This document shows positions 25,365 to 33,338 of a stretch of 64,000 nt of DNA, piece by piece (positions within the stretch are counted from its first letter, which is position 1; every line of letters begins with the position of its first letter). Under the pieces are notes generated by a model. That model saw nothing but the letters and a program-made list of their open reading frames with translations. It did no database searches and was not told where the DNA came from. Origin of the DNA: CAZFLM01 sp964519955 (GTDB lineage: Bacteria > Armatimonadota > Chthonomonadetes > Chthonomonadales > CAJBBX01); contig CAZFLM010000021.1 of NCBI GenBank assembly GCA_964519955.1, forward strand, positions 22,137 through 86,136. The letters run 5' to 3'. Position numbers and translations under genes: made by a program.

Positions 25365-28298
25365 ATGCGCTTTGCCTGCCGCCGGATCCTGCTCGCCGCC
25401 GCCCTGCTGTTCCTCGCCGCACCGCTTGCCCGGCCTCAGCCCGCGCCTTCCGGCATCGCCCAGAGCACGCTGGCCGAGGTGGCCGCGCCCGCGAAGCTGC
25501 CGCCCGGCGTCTACACGCAGGCTGCGCGGTGGAGCGCCACGCAGTTCGGGCACATGACCGGCACGCGGCTGGAGGACCCGGACGCGCAGGGCGGGGTGGC
25601 CTGGACCGGCGAGGCGTCGCTCACGGCCACCTCGGGGCCGCTGCTGTATGGCCCGTACGCCGAGCTGCCCGCCGCCGACTACGTTGCGTTCTTCCGCGTC
25701 AAGCTCGCGGGCGACATCGGCGACGAGAGCATCGCCACGCTCGACGCGTGCGTCGGGAACGGGGCGAGCACGCTGGCCCAGCGCGACGTCTCGCCGGCCG
25801 ACCTGGCGCGCGGGCGCTACGTGCAGGTGGCGCTCGCGTTCCGCTCGCCGGGCGGCCGCCTCGAGTGCCGGCTCCACTGGCAGGCCACGACCTCGCTCAC
25901 GGTGGACGGCGTCACTCTCTATCGCCGCGAGGGGCCGCCCGTGGACAGCAGCGTGCCGATGGTCGAGCAGCCGTCGTCGACCGGGGCGCTGAAGGGCCTG
26001 AAGTACGCCCCGCCGCGCCCGCCGTTCGAGGGCATCTTCCCGCGCTCCAGCAAGCCGTCCGCCAACCTCACCGTCTGCGACGTGCGCGGCAAGCCCGCCG
26101 ACGTGCAGTTCCTGGCCGTCTCGCTGCAGGGCCTCGTCAACCGTTCCACGCCTCGCGTCTACTGCCTGCTCAACGGCGAGGACCCGTTCTGGCTCGACTG
26201 GCTCAAGAAGTCGAACCGCGTCGCCGAGACGGACACCGCCGCCGATGCGCTCGCGCTGCTGGAGAAGTACCGCGGCGCGGCCAAGGGGATGATCGTCACC
26301 GACCCGGCGCTGCCCGCCACGCGCAACGTCGCGACGATGATGGCGGGGGTGATGGACGGCGCCATCGTCTCGCCGCGCCTGGCGGCTGTCGTCAAGCTGC
26401 CGGTCCTCGCCGACCTGCGCGGGCGGTGGAAGCAGAACGCCGACGCCTACCAGTGGGCCCACGACACGCTCTGGCCCAAGCTCAACCACTTCGCGGCCGC
26501 GTGCCTCTGGCCGTCCGACGCGGGCCTGCGCGACTACCTGATCCAGCACCGCATCCCCGTCTTCTGGCTGCCCGGCCGCATCGACGCCGCGAAGCCCTAC
26601 GCCAACGCCGCCGCCGAGCTGAAGGTCGCGGAGGAGATGTTCGCGCGCATGCCGGCCAACGTGCCGATGATGGGCTACTCCTGGGCGGGCGAGAACATCG
26701 GCATGGGCGAGGGGCCCGGCGTCGGGCTGATGGCGGAGTTCGGCAAGTACCTGGTCGGCTCGCCAGGCCTGAGCAACGTGAGCGTCCACTCCGGCTACCC
26801 GAACCCGATCCGCCGCCAGCCCGCCGCGAAGGCGCCGCCGATGCAGCAGGACAAGGTTTACTACTCGTTCCTCATCTCCGACGGCGACAACCTGCCGGTC
26901 ATCGAGATCAGCAACTGGCCGCAGCTCTGGCGCGACCCGACGCGCGGGAAGCTGCCGCTGGCGTGGACCATCTCGCCCTCCTCGTCCATCCTGCTGCCGG
27001 ACATCGTGGATTACTACTACTCGACCGCGAGCCCCAACGACACGTTCATGTGCGCGGTCTCCGGCGTCGGCTACACGTACCTGCAGCTCTACGGCAAGCG
27101 CTACACCCAGCCGAGCGCGGTCTACGACGGGTTCCTCGATCAGACCGCGCGCTACATGAAGGCGATGGACCTGCGCACCATCAACCCGTCCGGCGTGAGC
27201 GCGAAGGAGATCGCCCGCTACGCCGAGCGCATCCCCGGCCTCGGCGGCATCTTCGCCGACTACGGGAAGAACGTCGGCACCTACCAGGAGGCGACGACCG
27301 TCACGTCCGGCAACGTGCCGGTGTTCCACGCGGTGACGGGGTGGGAGCCGAAGGGCAACCGCGAGGAGCAGATCGCCAACATCGTCGCGCAGGTGAAGGC
27401 CATCACCCCGGCCACGCGGCCCGCGTTCCTGCACGTGTTCATCTGCAACTGGTTCTTCGACCTGCCCATGCTGAAGGAGATCCAGGACCGGCTGGGGCCG
27501 GACTACGTGGCGGTTTCCCCGGACAACCTGGCCGCGCTGTGCAAGCACGACATGCGGCGGCTGGCGCTCCACGTGCAGGCGCCGGTCACCGTCGGCGGCA
27601 TCGAGGGGCGTCCGGTGCGCTACGCGGTGACGCTGCGCAACCTGACCGCGAAGCCGATGCCGCTCCGCCTCGCTCTGCATGGCGCCGGCTCGCTCCTCGT
27701 CAGCCCGGCGCAGATGACCCTCGCGCCCGCGCAGGTGCTGCAGGCGGTCGTGAGCGGCAAGGCGTCGACGCGCACCGTGACGCTGAGCGTGAAGGGGCCG
27801 TTCGGAGCGCGCCAGTACGTCACGGGGGTGATGCTCGCCGGGCTCCGCGAGATGATCGGGACGCCGCCGCCTGCCTCCGCGCACTACGAGGCGACGTTCG
27901 AGGCGGAGGCGCTGCCGCACATCGTCGGCGACGAGGTGGAGGAACCAACCGCCAGCGGTGGGAAGGCGCGCGCGGCCGTGCAGGGGCAGACCAAGCCGGG
28001 GCACATCTCCTACGGCCCGTACCGCGCCTACCCGGCCGGCAAGTACGTCGCCCTCTTCCGCGTGAAGCGCACGGGCGAGGGCGGCGGCGTGGCGTGCGTC
28101 CTCGACGCGACGGTGGCCGGCGCCGCGAAGTCGCTGATCGAGCGGCCCGTGCCCGCATCGCAGCTCCCGCTCGGCGAGTGGAAGACGGTGGTGCTCCCGT
28201 TCACCCACCCCGGCGGCTCGCTGGAGACCCGCGCGGTCTGGCCCGGCAGCGTGTCGCTCATGATCGACCGGATCGACCTGTACACCGTGGGGAAGTGA
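25365..28298 (+). CDS. Secreted GxGYxYP-family putative glycoside hydrolase
   Basis: Exported protein of 977 residues with a Sec signal peptide (about 1-25). The GxGYxYP signature region reads SGVGYTYLQLYGKRYTQP (about 565). The N-terminal substrate domain includes FEGIFPRSSKPSANLTVCDV and LQGLVNRSTPRVYCL, and the acidic YYSFLISDGDNLP (about 503). Two homologous beta-sandwich modules flank the catalytic part: about 60-190 (LLYGPYAELPAADYVAFFRVK) and about 845-977 (ISYGPYRAYPAGKYVALFRVK). The family is widespread in polysaccharide utilisation loci but its reaction is little known. AGGAGG precedes the ATG by 5 bases. It begins 81 bases after the TIR-NLR gene and may share its transcript by chance. 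Confidence 0.8.
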   Translation: MRFACRRILLAAALLFLAAPLARPQPAPSGIAQSTLAEVAAPAKLPPGVYTQAARWSATQFGHMTGTRLEDPDAQGGVAWTGEASLTATSGPLLYGPYAELPAADYVAFFRVKLAGDIGDESIATLDACVGNGASTLAQRDVSPADLARGRYVQVALAFRSPGGRLECRLHWQATTSLTVDGVTLYRREGPPVDSSVPMVEQPSSTGALKGLKYAPPRPPFEGIFPRSSKPSANLTVCDVRGKPADVQFLAVSLQGLVNRSTPRVYCLLNGEDPFWLDWLKKSNRVAETDTAADALALLEKYRGAAKGMIVTDPALPATRNVATMMAGVMDGAIVSPRLAAVVKLPVLADLRGRWKQNADAYQWAHDTLWPKLNHFAAACLWPSDAGLRDYLIQHRIPVFWLPGRIDAAKPYANAAAELKVAEEMFARMPANVPMMGYSWAGENIGMGEGPGVGLMAEFGKYLVGSPGLSNVSVHSGYPNPIRRQPAAKAPPMQQDKVYYSFLISDGDNLPVIEISNWPQLWRDPTRGKLPLAWTISPSSSILLPDIVDYYYSTASPNDTFMCAVSGVGYTYLQLYGKRYTQPSAVYDGFLDQTARYMKAMDLRTINPSGVSAKEIARYAERIPGLGGIFADYGKNVGTYQEATTVTSGNVPVFHAVTGWEPKGNREEQIANIVAQVKAITPATRPAFLHVFICNWFFDLPMLKEIQDRLGPDYVAVSPDNLAALCKHDMRRLALHVQAPVTVGGIEGRPVRYAVTLRNLTAKPMPLRLALHGAGSLLVSPAQMTLAPAQVLQAVVSGKASTRTVTLSVKGPFGARQYVTGVMLAGLREMIGTPPPASAHYEATFEAEALPHIVGDEVEEPTASGGKARAAVQGQTKPGHISYGPYRAYPAGKYVALFRVKRTGEGGGVACVLDATVAGAAKSLIERPVPASQLPLGEWKTVVLPFTHPGGSLETRAVWPGSVSLMIDRIDLYTVGK

Positions 28299-28314
28299 GG
28301 CGCGGGTGTGACCT

Positions 28315-29763
28315 CTACTGGCGCGGGCCCAGGCTGAGCGGATAGAGCACGAGGCTCACGATGCGCCCCTCGCCCGGTCCGACCAGCGCGCCGGCCCGGC
28401 AGGGCCCGGTGAGCCGCATGGCTCGCCCGGCGATGGCGAAGCGATCGTTGAGGAACGCCTCGACGATCTCCCCGTCGACGATCACCCGAAGCCTGAGCGG
28501 CGCCGGCGCCCTGATCTCAATGGGCGCGGCCGCCAGGCTTCGATCGGGTTGGTCCTCCCGAAAGAGCCGCATCTGCTGGCGCGCGACGTCGACGACGAGG
28601 TCGTAGCGTGTGCCAGCCCGTTCGAGGATCACACGCGCGCCTGTGCTGCCCTTCGCCAGGCTGAAGGCCGCCGCCGCCTCGAACGTGCGACGCGAGCCCG
28701 GTAGCCACACGATCGTGCCATCACCCCATGCGCGAGCGACCCCGGGGGCAGGACGCACAGGCCGGCCCCGCAGCTTGAGGAACTCATCGGGTAACCTCAG
28801 CGCGAGTTCGCCGCCCGGGAGTGACCGGATCTCGCGCGGGAATGCGAGGTGTCCTCCCCACTCGAATGGGGTGCCGTCTTCCTGTCCGCGGTAGGTCGGT
28901 ATCCAGCCCACCAGAAGCCGCCGCTTGCCATCGGAGCCCGAGTTCGGCGCCATCAGCTCCGAGCCGTCGAGCGTGTCGTGCGCGGGCAGACGCCAGGGGC
29001 CTGTCGGCCGATCCGCGATCCGGTATCGCCCCTGACCGACGCGGCCGACCCCCCAACTGCCCACCAGGTACCAGCGTGGGCCCATCCTGAACAGCTCGGG
29101 GCACTCCGGGATCCCGATGTCGCCGGGGTCGTACAGCACGCGCAGCGGCGTCCAGCTCAGCAGGTCCTTCGAGGTGGCGTACAGGAACAGCCCCGCGCGC
29201 GAGGCGGGACTCTGCCCGCGTCTGAGGCCCGCAGCCACCATGAAGTAGGTCCCGCTGCCGTCATCGCGACAGACATACGGGTCACGGACCTCCATACTGG
29301 CATCTGCCGGGTACGGAACGACCGGGTTCGCGGGGTGCGGCCGCCAGCTAGACCCATCGTCCGAGATGGCAAGGTCGAAACCTCGGGCGCCGTTGCTGAT
29401 GCTGTAGATGCGCTGCCCGACGCGGTAGTTGGCGATCGCCCACCATGGGCGGTCAGGATGAGCGATCCGTGGAACCGACTCAGACCACCGCAGCAGGTCA
29501 GCGCTTGTGACGTCGAGCGACCGAAGACCAGCGAGCCCATCGCGGGCGGGTTCCGATGGAATGGCCAGACCGTACAGGTGCCATACTCCCCCCCAACACA
29601 GCGGGTGCACATCGCCGATCCAGCCGTCGGGCGGCCTGTAGTGCAGCGTCGGCGCAGGGGACTCCGGGCTATGCCGGTGGCCTAGCCCGGTTGCGGGGAG
29701 GAGCGCCGCCACCATCAGTGTGGCCGCGACCGATCGGGCGAGGGCGCTACTGAGCGCCATCAT
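28315..29763 (-). CDS. Exported GH32-like beta-fructosidase family protein
   Basis: Exported GH32-superfamily protein of 482 residues. A signal peptide (about 1-27) precedes the nucleophile-region motif GWIGDVHPLCWGGVWHLYGL (about 45-64), where the conserved WMNDPNG appears as WIGDVHP with its Asp kept. EVRDPYVC (about 158) is the RDP motif, and PECPELF (about 220) is the ECP motif with acid/base Glu. A C-terminal beta-sandwich follows (about 350-482). Substrates in the family include sucrose, levan and inulin. Start at 29763 follows GGAGGT; an adjacent second ATG at 29760 is equivalent. It converges with the GxGYxYP gene. Confidence 0.8.
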   Translation of the reverse strand: MMALSSALARSVAATLMVAALLPATGLGHRHSPESPAPTLHYRPPDGWIGDVHPLCWGGVWHLYGLAIPSEPARDGLAGLRSLDVTSADLLRWSESVPRIAHPDRPWWAIANYRVGQRIYSISNGARGFDLAISDDGSSWRPHPANPVVPYPADASMEVRDPYVCRDDGSGTYFMVAAGLRRGQSPASRAGLFLYATSKDLLSWTPLRVLYDPGDIGIPECPELFRMGPRWYLVGSWGVGRVGQGRYRIADRPTGPWRLPAHDTLDGSELMAPNSGSDGKRRLLVGWIPTYRGQEDGTPFEWGGHLAFPREIRSLPGGELALRLPDEFLKLRGRPVRPAPGVARAWGDGTIVWLPGSRRTFEAAAAFSLAKGSTGARVILERAGTRYDLVVDVARQQMRLFREDQPDRSLAAAPIEIRAPAPLRLRVIVDGEIVEAFLNDRFAIAGRAMRLTGPCRAGALVGPGEGRIVSLVLYPLSLGPRQ

Positions 29764-29899
29764 CGGCGCGCTACCTCCCAGCCACCAGGATGCAGTCGCT
29801 CCGCGTGTGGCACGCTGTGTCGAGCATGAGTGAAAGGGTGATCGCATCCGGAGCAGCGGCGAAGGCGGCAGCGCGGCAGGTGGCGACGCGGCGCCGCCC

Positions 29900-30478
29900 T
29901 CAAGCCAGCCACCGCACCACCTTGGCCGCCGCCCCGCCGCATGCCCCGGTCGCCGCGACCAGGAACAGGATGCCGGTCGTCAGGTCGGGCTCTCCTGCGC
30001 CGGTCGCGCCCATGCCGGCAGCGGGGTAGCCCAGATGGACTGCCAGTGCGAGCAGCCCGCCGAAGGCCCCCGACGCCAGTCCGGCGGCGATGCACGGCTC
30101 GAACTCGAAGTCCGGCAGCGAGAAGCCGAAGAGGAAGCCACCCTCACCGCCCTTCGGGTAGCCGGATGCGGCGCCGACGCACGCCATCAGGAGGACGACA
30201 GCGCTCTCGTTGCCGCGGGCGCGGGCGGCAAGGTGGGCTGCTGCCACCCAGCCATGCAGCAGGCCGTACACCGCGACGAACGCTGCGCCGGCGACAACGC
30301 CGACGAGCATCGCCGGAACCAGCCACCTGAGCGGGCCGAGGTCGCGTGGCCGCTCGACACGCGCCGGTACGGCTCCGGCCACAACGCGCCGGCACCGCGG
30401 GCACCGCTCCTCCTCGTCGAGCAACTGGATGTCGCAGGCGGGGCATCTGCGGTGCTTCGCCTGGATGACTTGCGGCAT
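29900..30478 (-). CDS. Zinc-ribbon membrane protein of unknown function
   Basis: Protein of 192 residues. An N-terminal four-cysteine zinc ribbon (CPACDIQLLDEEERCPRC, residues 12-29) is followed by a basic segment and about four hydrophobic helices (about 50-75, 90-107, 130-155 and 165-190). I do not recognise the family; zinc ribbons joined to membrane helices are common as small regulatory or assembly proteins. The first third of the gene is duplicated as a truncated copy 5.1 kb away at 35386-35553, in the same orientation. The gap to the methyltransferase gene upstream is 42 bases. Confidence 0.65.
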   Translation of the reverse strand: MPQVIQAKHRRCPACDIQLLDEEERCPRCRRVVAGAVPARVERPRDLGPLRWLVPAMLVGVVAGAAFVAVYGLLHGWVAAAHLAARARGNESAVVLLMACVGAASGYPKGGEGGFLFGFSLPDFEFEPCIAAGLASGAFGGLLALAVHLGYPAAGMGATGAGEPDLTTGILFLVAATGACGGAAAKVVRWLA

Positions 30479-30490
30479 CTTGGCCTCCGA
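30319..30490. repeat. Direct repeat bracketing the 30.5-35.4 kb segment, left copy
   Basis: This 172-bp segment (5' part of the zinc-ribbon gene plus 12 bases upstream) recurs in the same orientation at 35419-35565. By hand alignment there are about six substitutions over 147 aligned bases and a single 25-base gap. The copies start exactly 5100 bases apart. Confidence 0.85.
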
Positions 30491-30520
30491 GCCGTGATCA
30501 CATACTGCGGCGCTGCCCTG

Positions 30521-31267
30521 TCACCGCGCGATCAGCGCGAACACGCCCCAGCCCAGGTACTCACGCGTGTAGGCGGCGTACCGCACGGGCTCCGACGATA
30601 GCTGGGCTCGGACCTCCGTCCCGAACCCGTCGTCCGGGTTGTCCTCGAGCCATCGGCGCATCGTGAGCCACTTGGCCGCCTCGTACCTGTCCCAACTGTC
30701 CTGATCTGCCAGGACCATCTCCACGACGTCGTAGCCGAGCCGGCCGAATGACGCCAGAAGCTCCGGCAGCAGGACGAAGTCGGCGATGGAGCCGGCATGG
30801 CACTCTCTGGCGGCATCCTCTGTCGGCGGTATCTGCCGCCAGTAGGGCTCGCCGACGAGGATGATCCCTCCGGGGCGGAGGCTCTGGGCCAGAAGCTCGA
30901 TGGTGCCGCGGACCCCTCCGCCGATCCAGGTGGCGCCGATGCAGGCTGCCACATCGACCTTCTGCTCGGAAACGTAGCCGGCCGCATCGCCGTGGATGAA
31001 GCCGACCCGATCGGCGACGCCGAGTTCCTCCGCGCGTGCTTTGGCCTGCTCCGTGAACAGCGCGCTCAAGTCGACGCCGGCGCCGGTGACCCCGTAATCG
31101 CGGGCCCAGGTGCACAACATCTCCCCGGAGCCGCTGCCGAGGTCGAGCACTCTGGTACCCGTTTCCAGACGCAGCGCCGCGCCGAGAGTGGCCAGCTTCT
31201 CGGGTGTGAACGGGTTGTGGATGCGGTGAGCGCTCTCGGCTACGTTGAAGATCCGTGGTATGTCCAT
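30521..31267 (-). CDS. SAM-dependent class I methyltransferase
   Basis: Cytosolic methyltransferase of 248 residues with a Rossmann fold. Motif I is RVLDLGSGSGEMLCTWA (about 38-54), the acidic motif II is GAGVDLSALF, motif III is GFIHGDAAGYV, and RPGGIILVGEPYW (about 120) marks the later strand. This matches methyltransferase-11/25-type enzymes acting on small molecules. ATG at 31267 follows AGGAGGT by 8 bases; upstream in-frame sequence (to 31375) looks non-coding. The substrate is unknown. It is the first gene of the segment enclosed by direct repeats. Confidence 0.8.
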   Translation of the reverse strand: MDIPRIFNVAESAHRIHNPFTPEKLATLGAALRLETGTRVLDLGSGSGEMLCTWARDYGVTGAGVDLSALFTEQAKARAEELGVADRVGFIHGDAAGYVSEQKVDVAACIGATWIGGGVRGTIELLAQSLRPGGIILVGEPYWRQIPPTEDAARECHAGSIADFVLLPELLASFGRLGYDVVEMVLADQDSWDRYEAAKWLTMRRWLEDNPDDGFGTEVRAQLSSEPVRYAAYTREYLGWGVFALIAR

Positions 31268-31430
31268 TGCAGAAGACCTCCTGAAAGTGGCGAGCAGATC
31301 CCGTGTGGCAGAACCGGCGAACCCTCGCACGGCGCGTCCTCCACTGGAGGGGTCCAAGGAGCGCTGGTCGTCCATAGCGACCGCACAAGCCGATCTTGTG
31401 GCGTCGCCTTAGCCTGTCCTATTCATGAGT

Positions 31431-31484
31431 CGCACCGGACGGGCACGGAGGCCCATCCCACCACTGCACTCGTGCATGATCCAG
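31431..31484 (+). repeat. Short palindromic dispersed repeat, family A copy 2
   Basis: Hairpin GGACGGGC (31436-31443), loop ACGGAG, arm GCCCATCC (31450-31457, one mismatch), followed by a tail CACCACTGCACTCGTGCATG shared with the copies at 2415-2462 (inverted) and 53504-53534. A further perfect 12-base palindrome (GGCCCGCGGGCC) lies at 31491-31502. No gene is seen between 31268 and 31542. Confidence 0.65.
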
Positions 31485-31542
31485 GTTAGCGGCCCGCGGG
31501 CCTTCTACAGGCGGGATGTCACCGTGATGCGGGCGTGAGGGG

Positions 31543-32850
31543 CTACTCACCGTCACCTTTCGTCGCCGCCCCCTTACCCAGGACCTTTGAGACGATGGGA
31601 AACAGGGCTTGGGCCTGCCGCTGCATCCCGATGTCGGTGTAATGGACACCGTCCACTGTCCCTTCGCCGTCATCGCCAATGAAGTTGTTCGGCGGGACGA
31701 CCACCAGCCCCTGCACGCCGTCCTTCAGCAGCTTCTGGACGGCGAACTCCTGATCGACGGTTATGTCGGTCGGATGAGCGTTGGGGCGAAACATCGATTG
31801 GCCCATGAAGAAGATCGGCGCGGCGGGGTGCACTTTGCGAATGGCCTGCACCAGCTTCGTCACGTGATCCAGGAACATATCCTTGCCCGTTCCCATGTTC
31901 CACGTGCAGTCGATAACATATGCCGCCGCGTCGATCTCGGCGAGCACCTCGCCCACGGGCGGGGCCATGTCGCCCGAGCCGGAGAAACCCAGGTTGACAA
32001 CGGGTCGATCGAGCATGCGGCCCAGAATCGACGTCCAGATCATCCCAGGCCGCGATGCGCATCCGCCTTGAGTGATCGACGTTCCATAGATGACGACAGG
32101 CTTGCGCAAACCTTCGGGACGCGCTGCTGCCTTCTCGACCTGACTGCCGGCAGGGACGCCGATCTCCAGTGACTTCGTGCCGTTGTAGGCGGGCAGGTAC
32201 AGCAGGCATTCGCGTTTGGCCTTGGCGCCGTCGGGGAACTCAATCGTGGATTGGTTGGCGTCTTGTTTGTATGGCCTGCAGTTGCCGACGAATCGCCAGC
32301 CGCCATTTGCGGCGCGGGCGTAGAGGTCCAAGCCGCTGCATCCCGTAGCCGGCATGTGCGGCATGGCGAGAGATGCGTTTGTGAGCGACCATCGCACGCT
32401 CACGGCCGCAGCGTCCGTGGTGAACCGAATGCCAATGCCGGCGCTTTCCTTGCTCTGGTTCCACGCCGTGGAGTTGACCTTCGCGTTGGCGGAAGCCGGA
32501 AGCCGGTCGAAGGGATCTGCGGTCTGGGCCCACCCCTTGCCCTCGATGTCGAACGACGCGGCGTCGCGCCACTGCACCTCCGGTGCCGCAGCGTTGCCCG
32601 AATAGGCTGCGAGCACGGCAGACAGGGAAAGCACAAGCCCGCGGGACAGACCGGCAGGGGTTTGGTTGGTGGGCGCGCCGCCGCCGGTCAGGGTGGCTAT
32701 CTGCTCGGCCTTCTCGCCGACCGAGTGCAGCGCCTCCGGGCGATCCGTGACAACAGCCAGCTTGCATGCGCTGGCCGGCTGCCCCTGCTCCGCCATAGCG
32801 GGTTGCGCGAACAGAAGCAGGGCGATGAGCATCGCGAGTTGCAGTCTCAT
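31543..32850 (-). CDS. Exported SGNH/GDSL-type esterase
   Basis: Exported hydrolase of 435 residues. A signal peptide ends near QPAMAEQ. An N-terminal beta-sandwich (about 85-240) is followed by the SGNH domain. Block I is VIYGTSITQGG (about 252-262) with the nucleophilic Ser in GTS instead of GDS, block II is NLGFSGSG with Gly, and block V is DGVHYTD (about 398) with the Asp-His pair. Such two-domain enzymes deacetylate or de-esterify carbohydrates. The preceding region on the minus strand has GGGAGC as ribosome-binding site. A hand count of one 60-base line gave 60% GC against about 70% in neighbouring glycosidases. Confidence 0.8.
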   Translation of the reverse strand: MRLQLAMLIALLLFAQPAMAEQGQPASACKLAVVTDRPEALHSVGEKAEQIATLTGGGAPTNQTPAGLSRGLVLSLSAVLAAYSGNAAAPEVQWRDAASFDIEGKGWAQTADPFDRLPASANAKVNSTAWNQSKESAGIGIRFTTDAAAVSVRWSLTNASLAMPHMPATGCSGLDLYARAANGGWRFVGNCRPYKQDANQSTIEFPDGAKAKRECLLYLPAYNGTKSLEIGVPAGSQVEKAAARPEGLRKPVVIYGTSITQGGCASRPGMIWTSILGRMLDRPVVNLGFSGSGDMAPPVGEVLAEIDAAAYVIDCTWNMGTGKDMFLDHVTKLVQAIRKVHPAAPIFFMGQSMFRPNAHPTDITVDQEFAVQKLLKDGVQGLVVVPPNNFIGDDGEGTVDGVHYTDIGMQRQAQALFPIVSKVLGKGAATKGDGE

Positions 32851-33055
32851 CCAAGTGCTCCCATGCTAAAGATATCATCCCCATCGTGTGCCCCTGCGGG
32901 CATTGTCATGCCGCACGGCCATCTCCGCCAGCGCGCGGCATGCACCCGACGCCATGTTCCACGCGACGAACCGGATACCTACGGTCTCCACCACCGCCCG
33001 TCGCCCGCTGTTACCGTTGACTGCTTGGCAGGGCCAGGAAAACGGCTGTTATCCA

Positions 33056-33316
33056 CTACAGACGCATTGGAGTAACACTCCGGAGCGACGTGTTCCAGCG
33101 ACGTGTGGGCCCATACGCCCGGTTGAGTCCTGCTGCAACTGACGCAGGCCAACGGCAAGGTTCCGCACCGATACCGATTTCGCCTCGGGTGCACGACGGG
33201 TCGGTCCCAGGATTCGGGTTGTCGTCCCAACGAACAAGTGGAGCGGAACCCACTTGCGCCCATGTCTGCCCAGCGAAGGTCACAACCAGGATTGCCAGCA
33301 ATCCCGGTGTGTTCAC
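33056..33316 (-). CDS. Short exported ORF, possibly a gene remnant
   Basis: Low-confidence reading frame of 86 residues beginning with a GTG. A plausible signal peptide (NTPGLLAILVVTFAGQTWAQ) is followed by unrecognised sequence with no domain. It begins 22 bases after the stop of the lipoprotein-like gene and could be a truncated exported gene whose body is lost. The remaining 32851-33055 stretch between it and the SGNH gene shows nothing coding on either strand. Confidence 0.25.
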   Translation of the reverse strand: MNTPGLLAILVVTFAGQTWAQVGSAPLVRWDDNPNPGTDPSCTRGEIGIGAEPCRWPASVAAGLNRAYGPTRRWNTSLRSVTPMRL

Positions 33317-33338
33317 TGTTCCTGCCCTCGGCGGAGAG

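Noticed and set aside
24288..28208. Minus-strand open frame of about 1300 codons
   Set aside because: It is antisense to the TPR repeats and the GxGYxYP enzyme, and its apparent repeats are the reverse of the TPR units.
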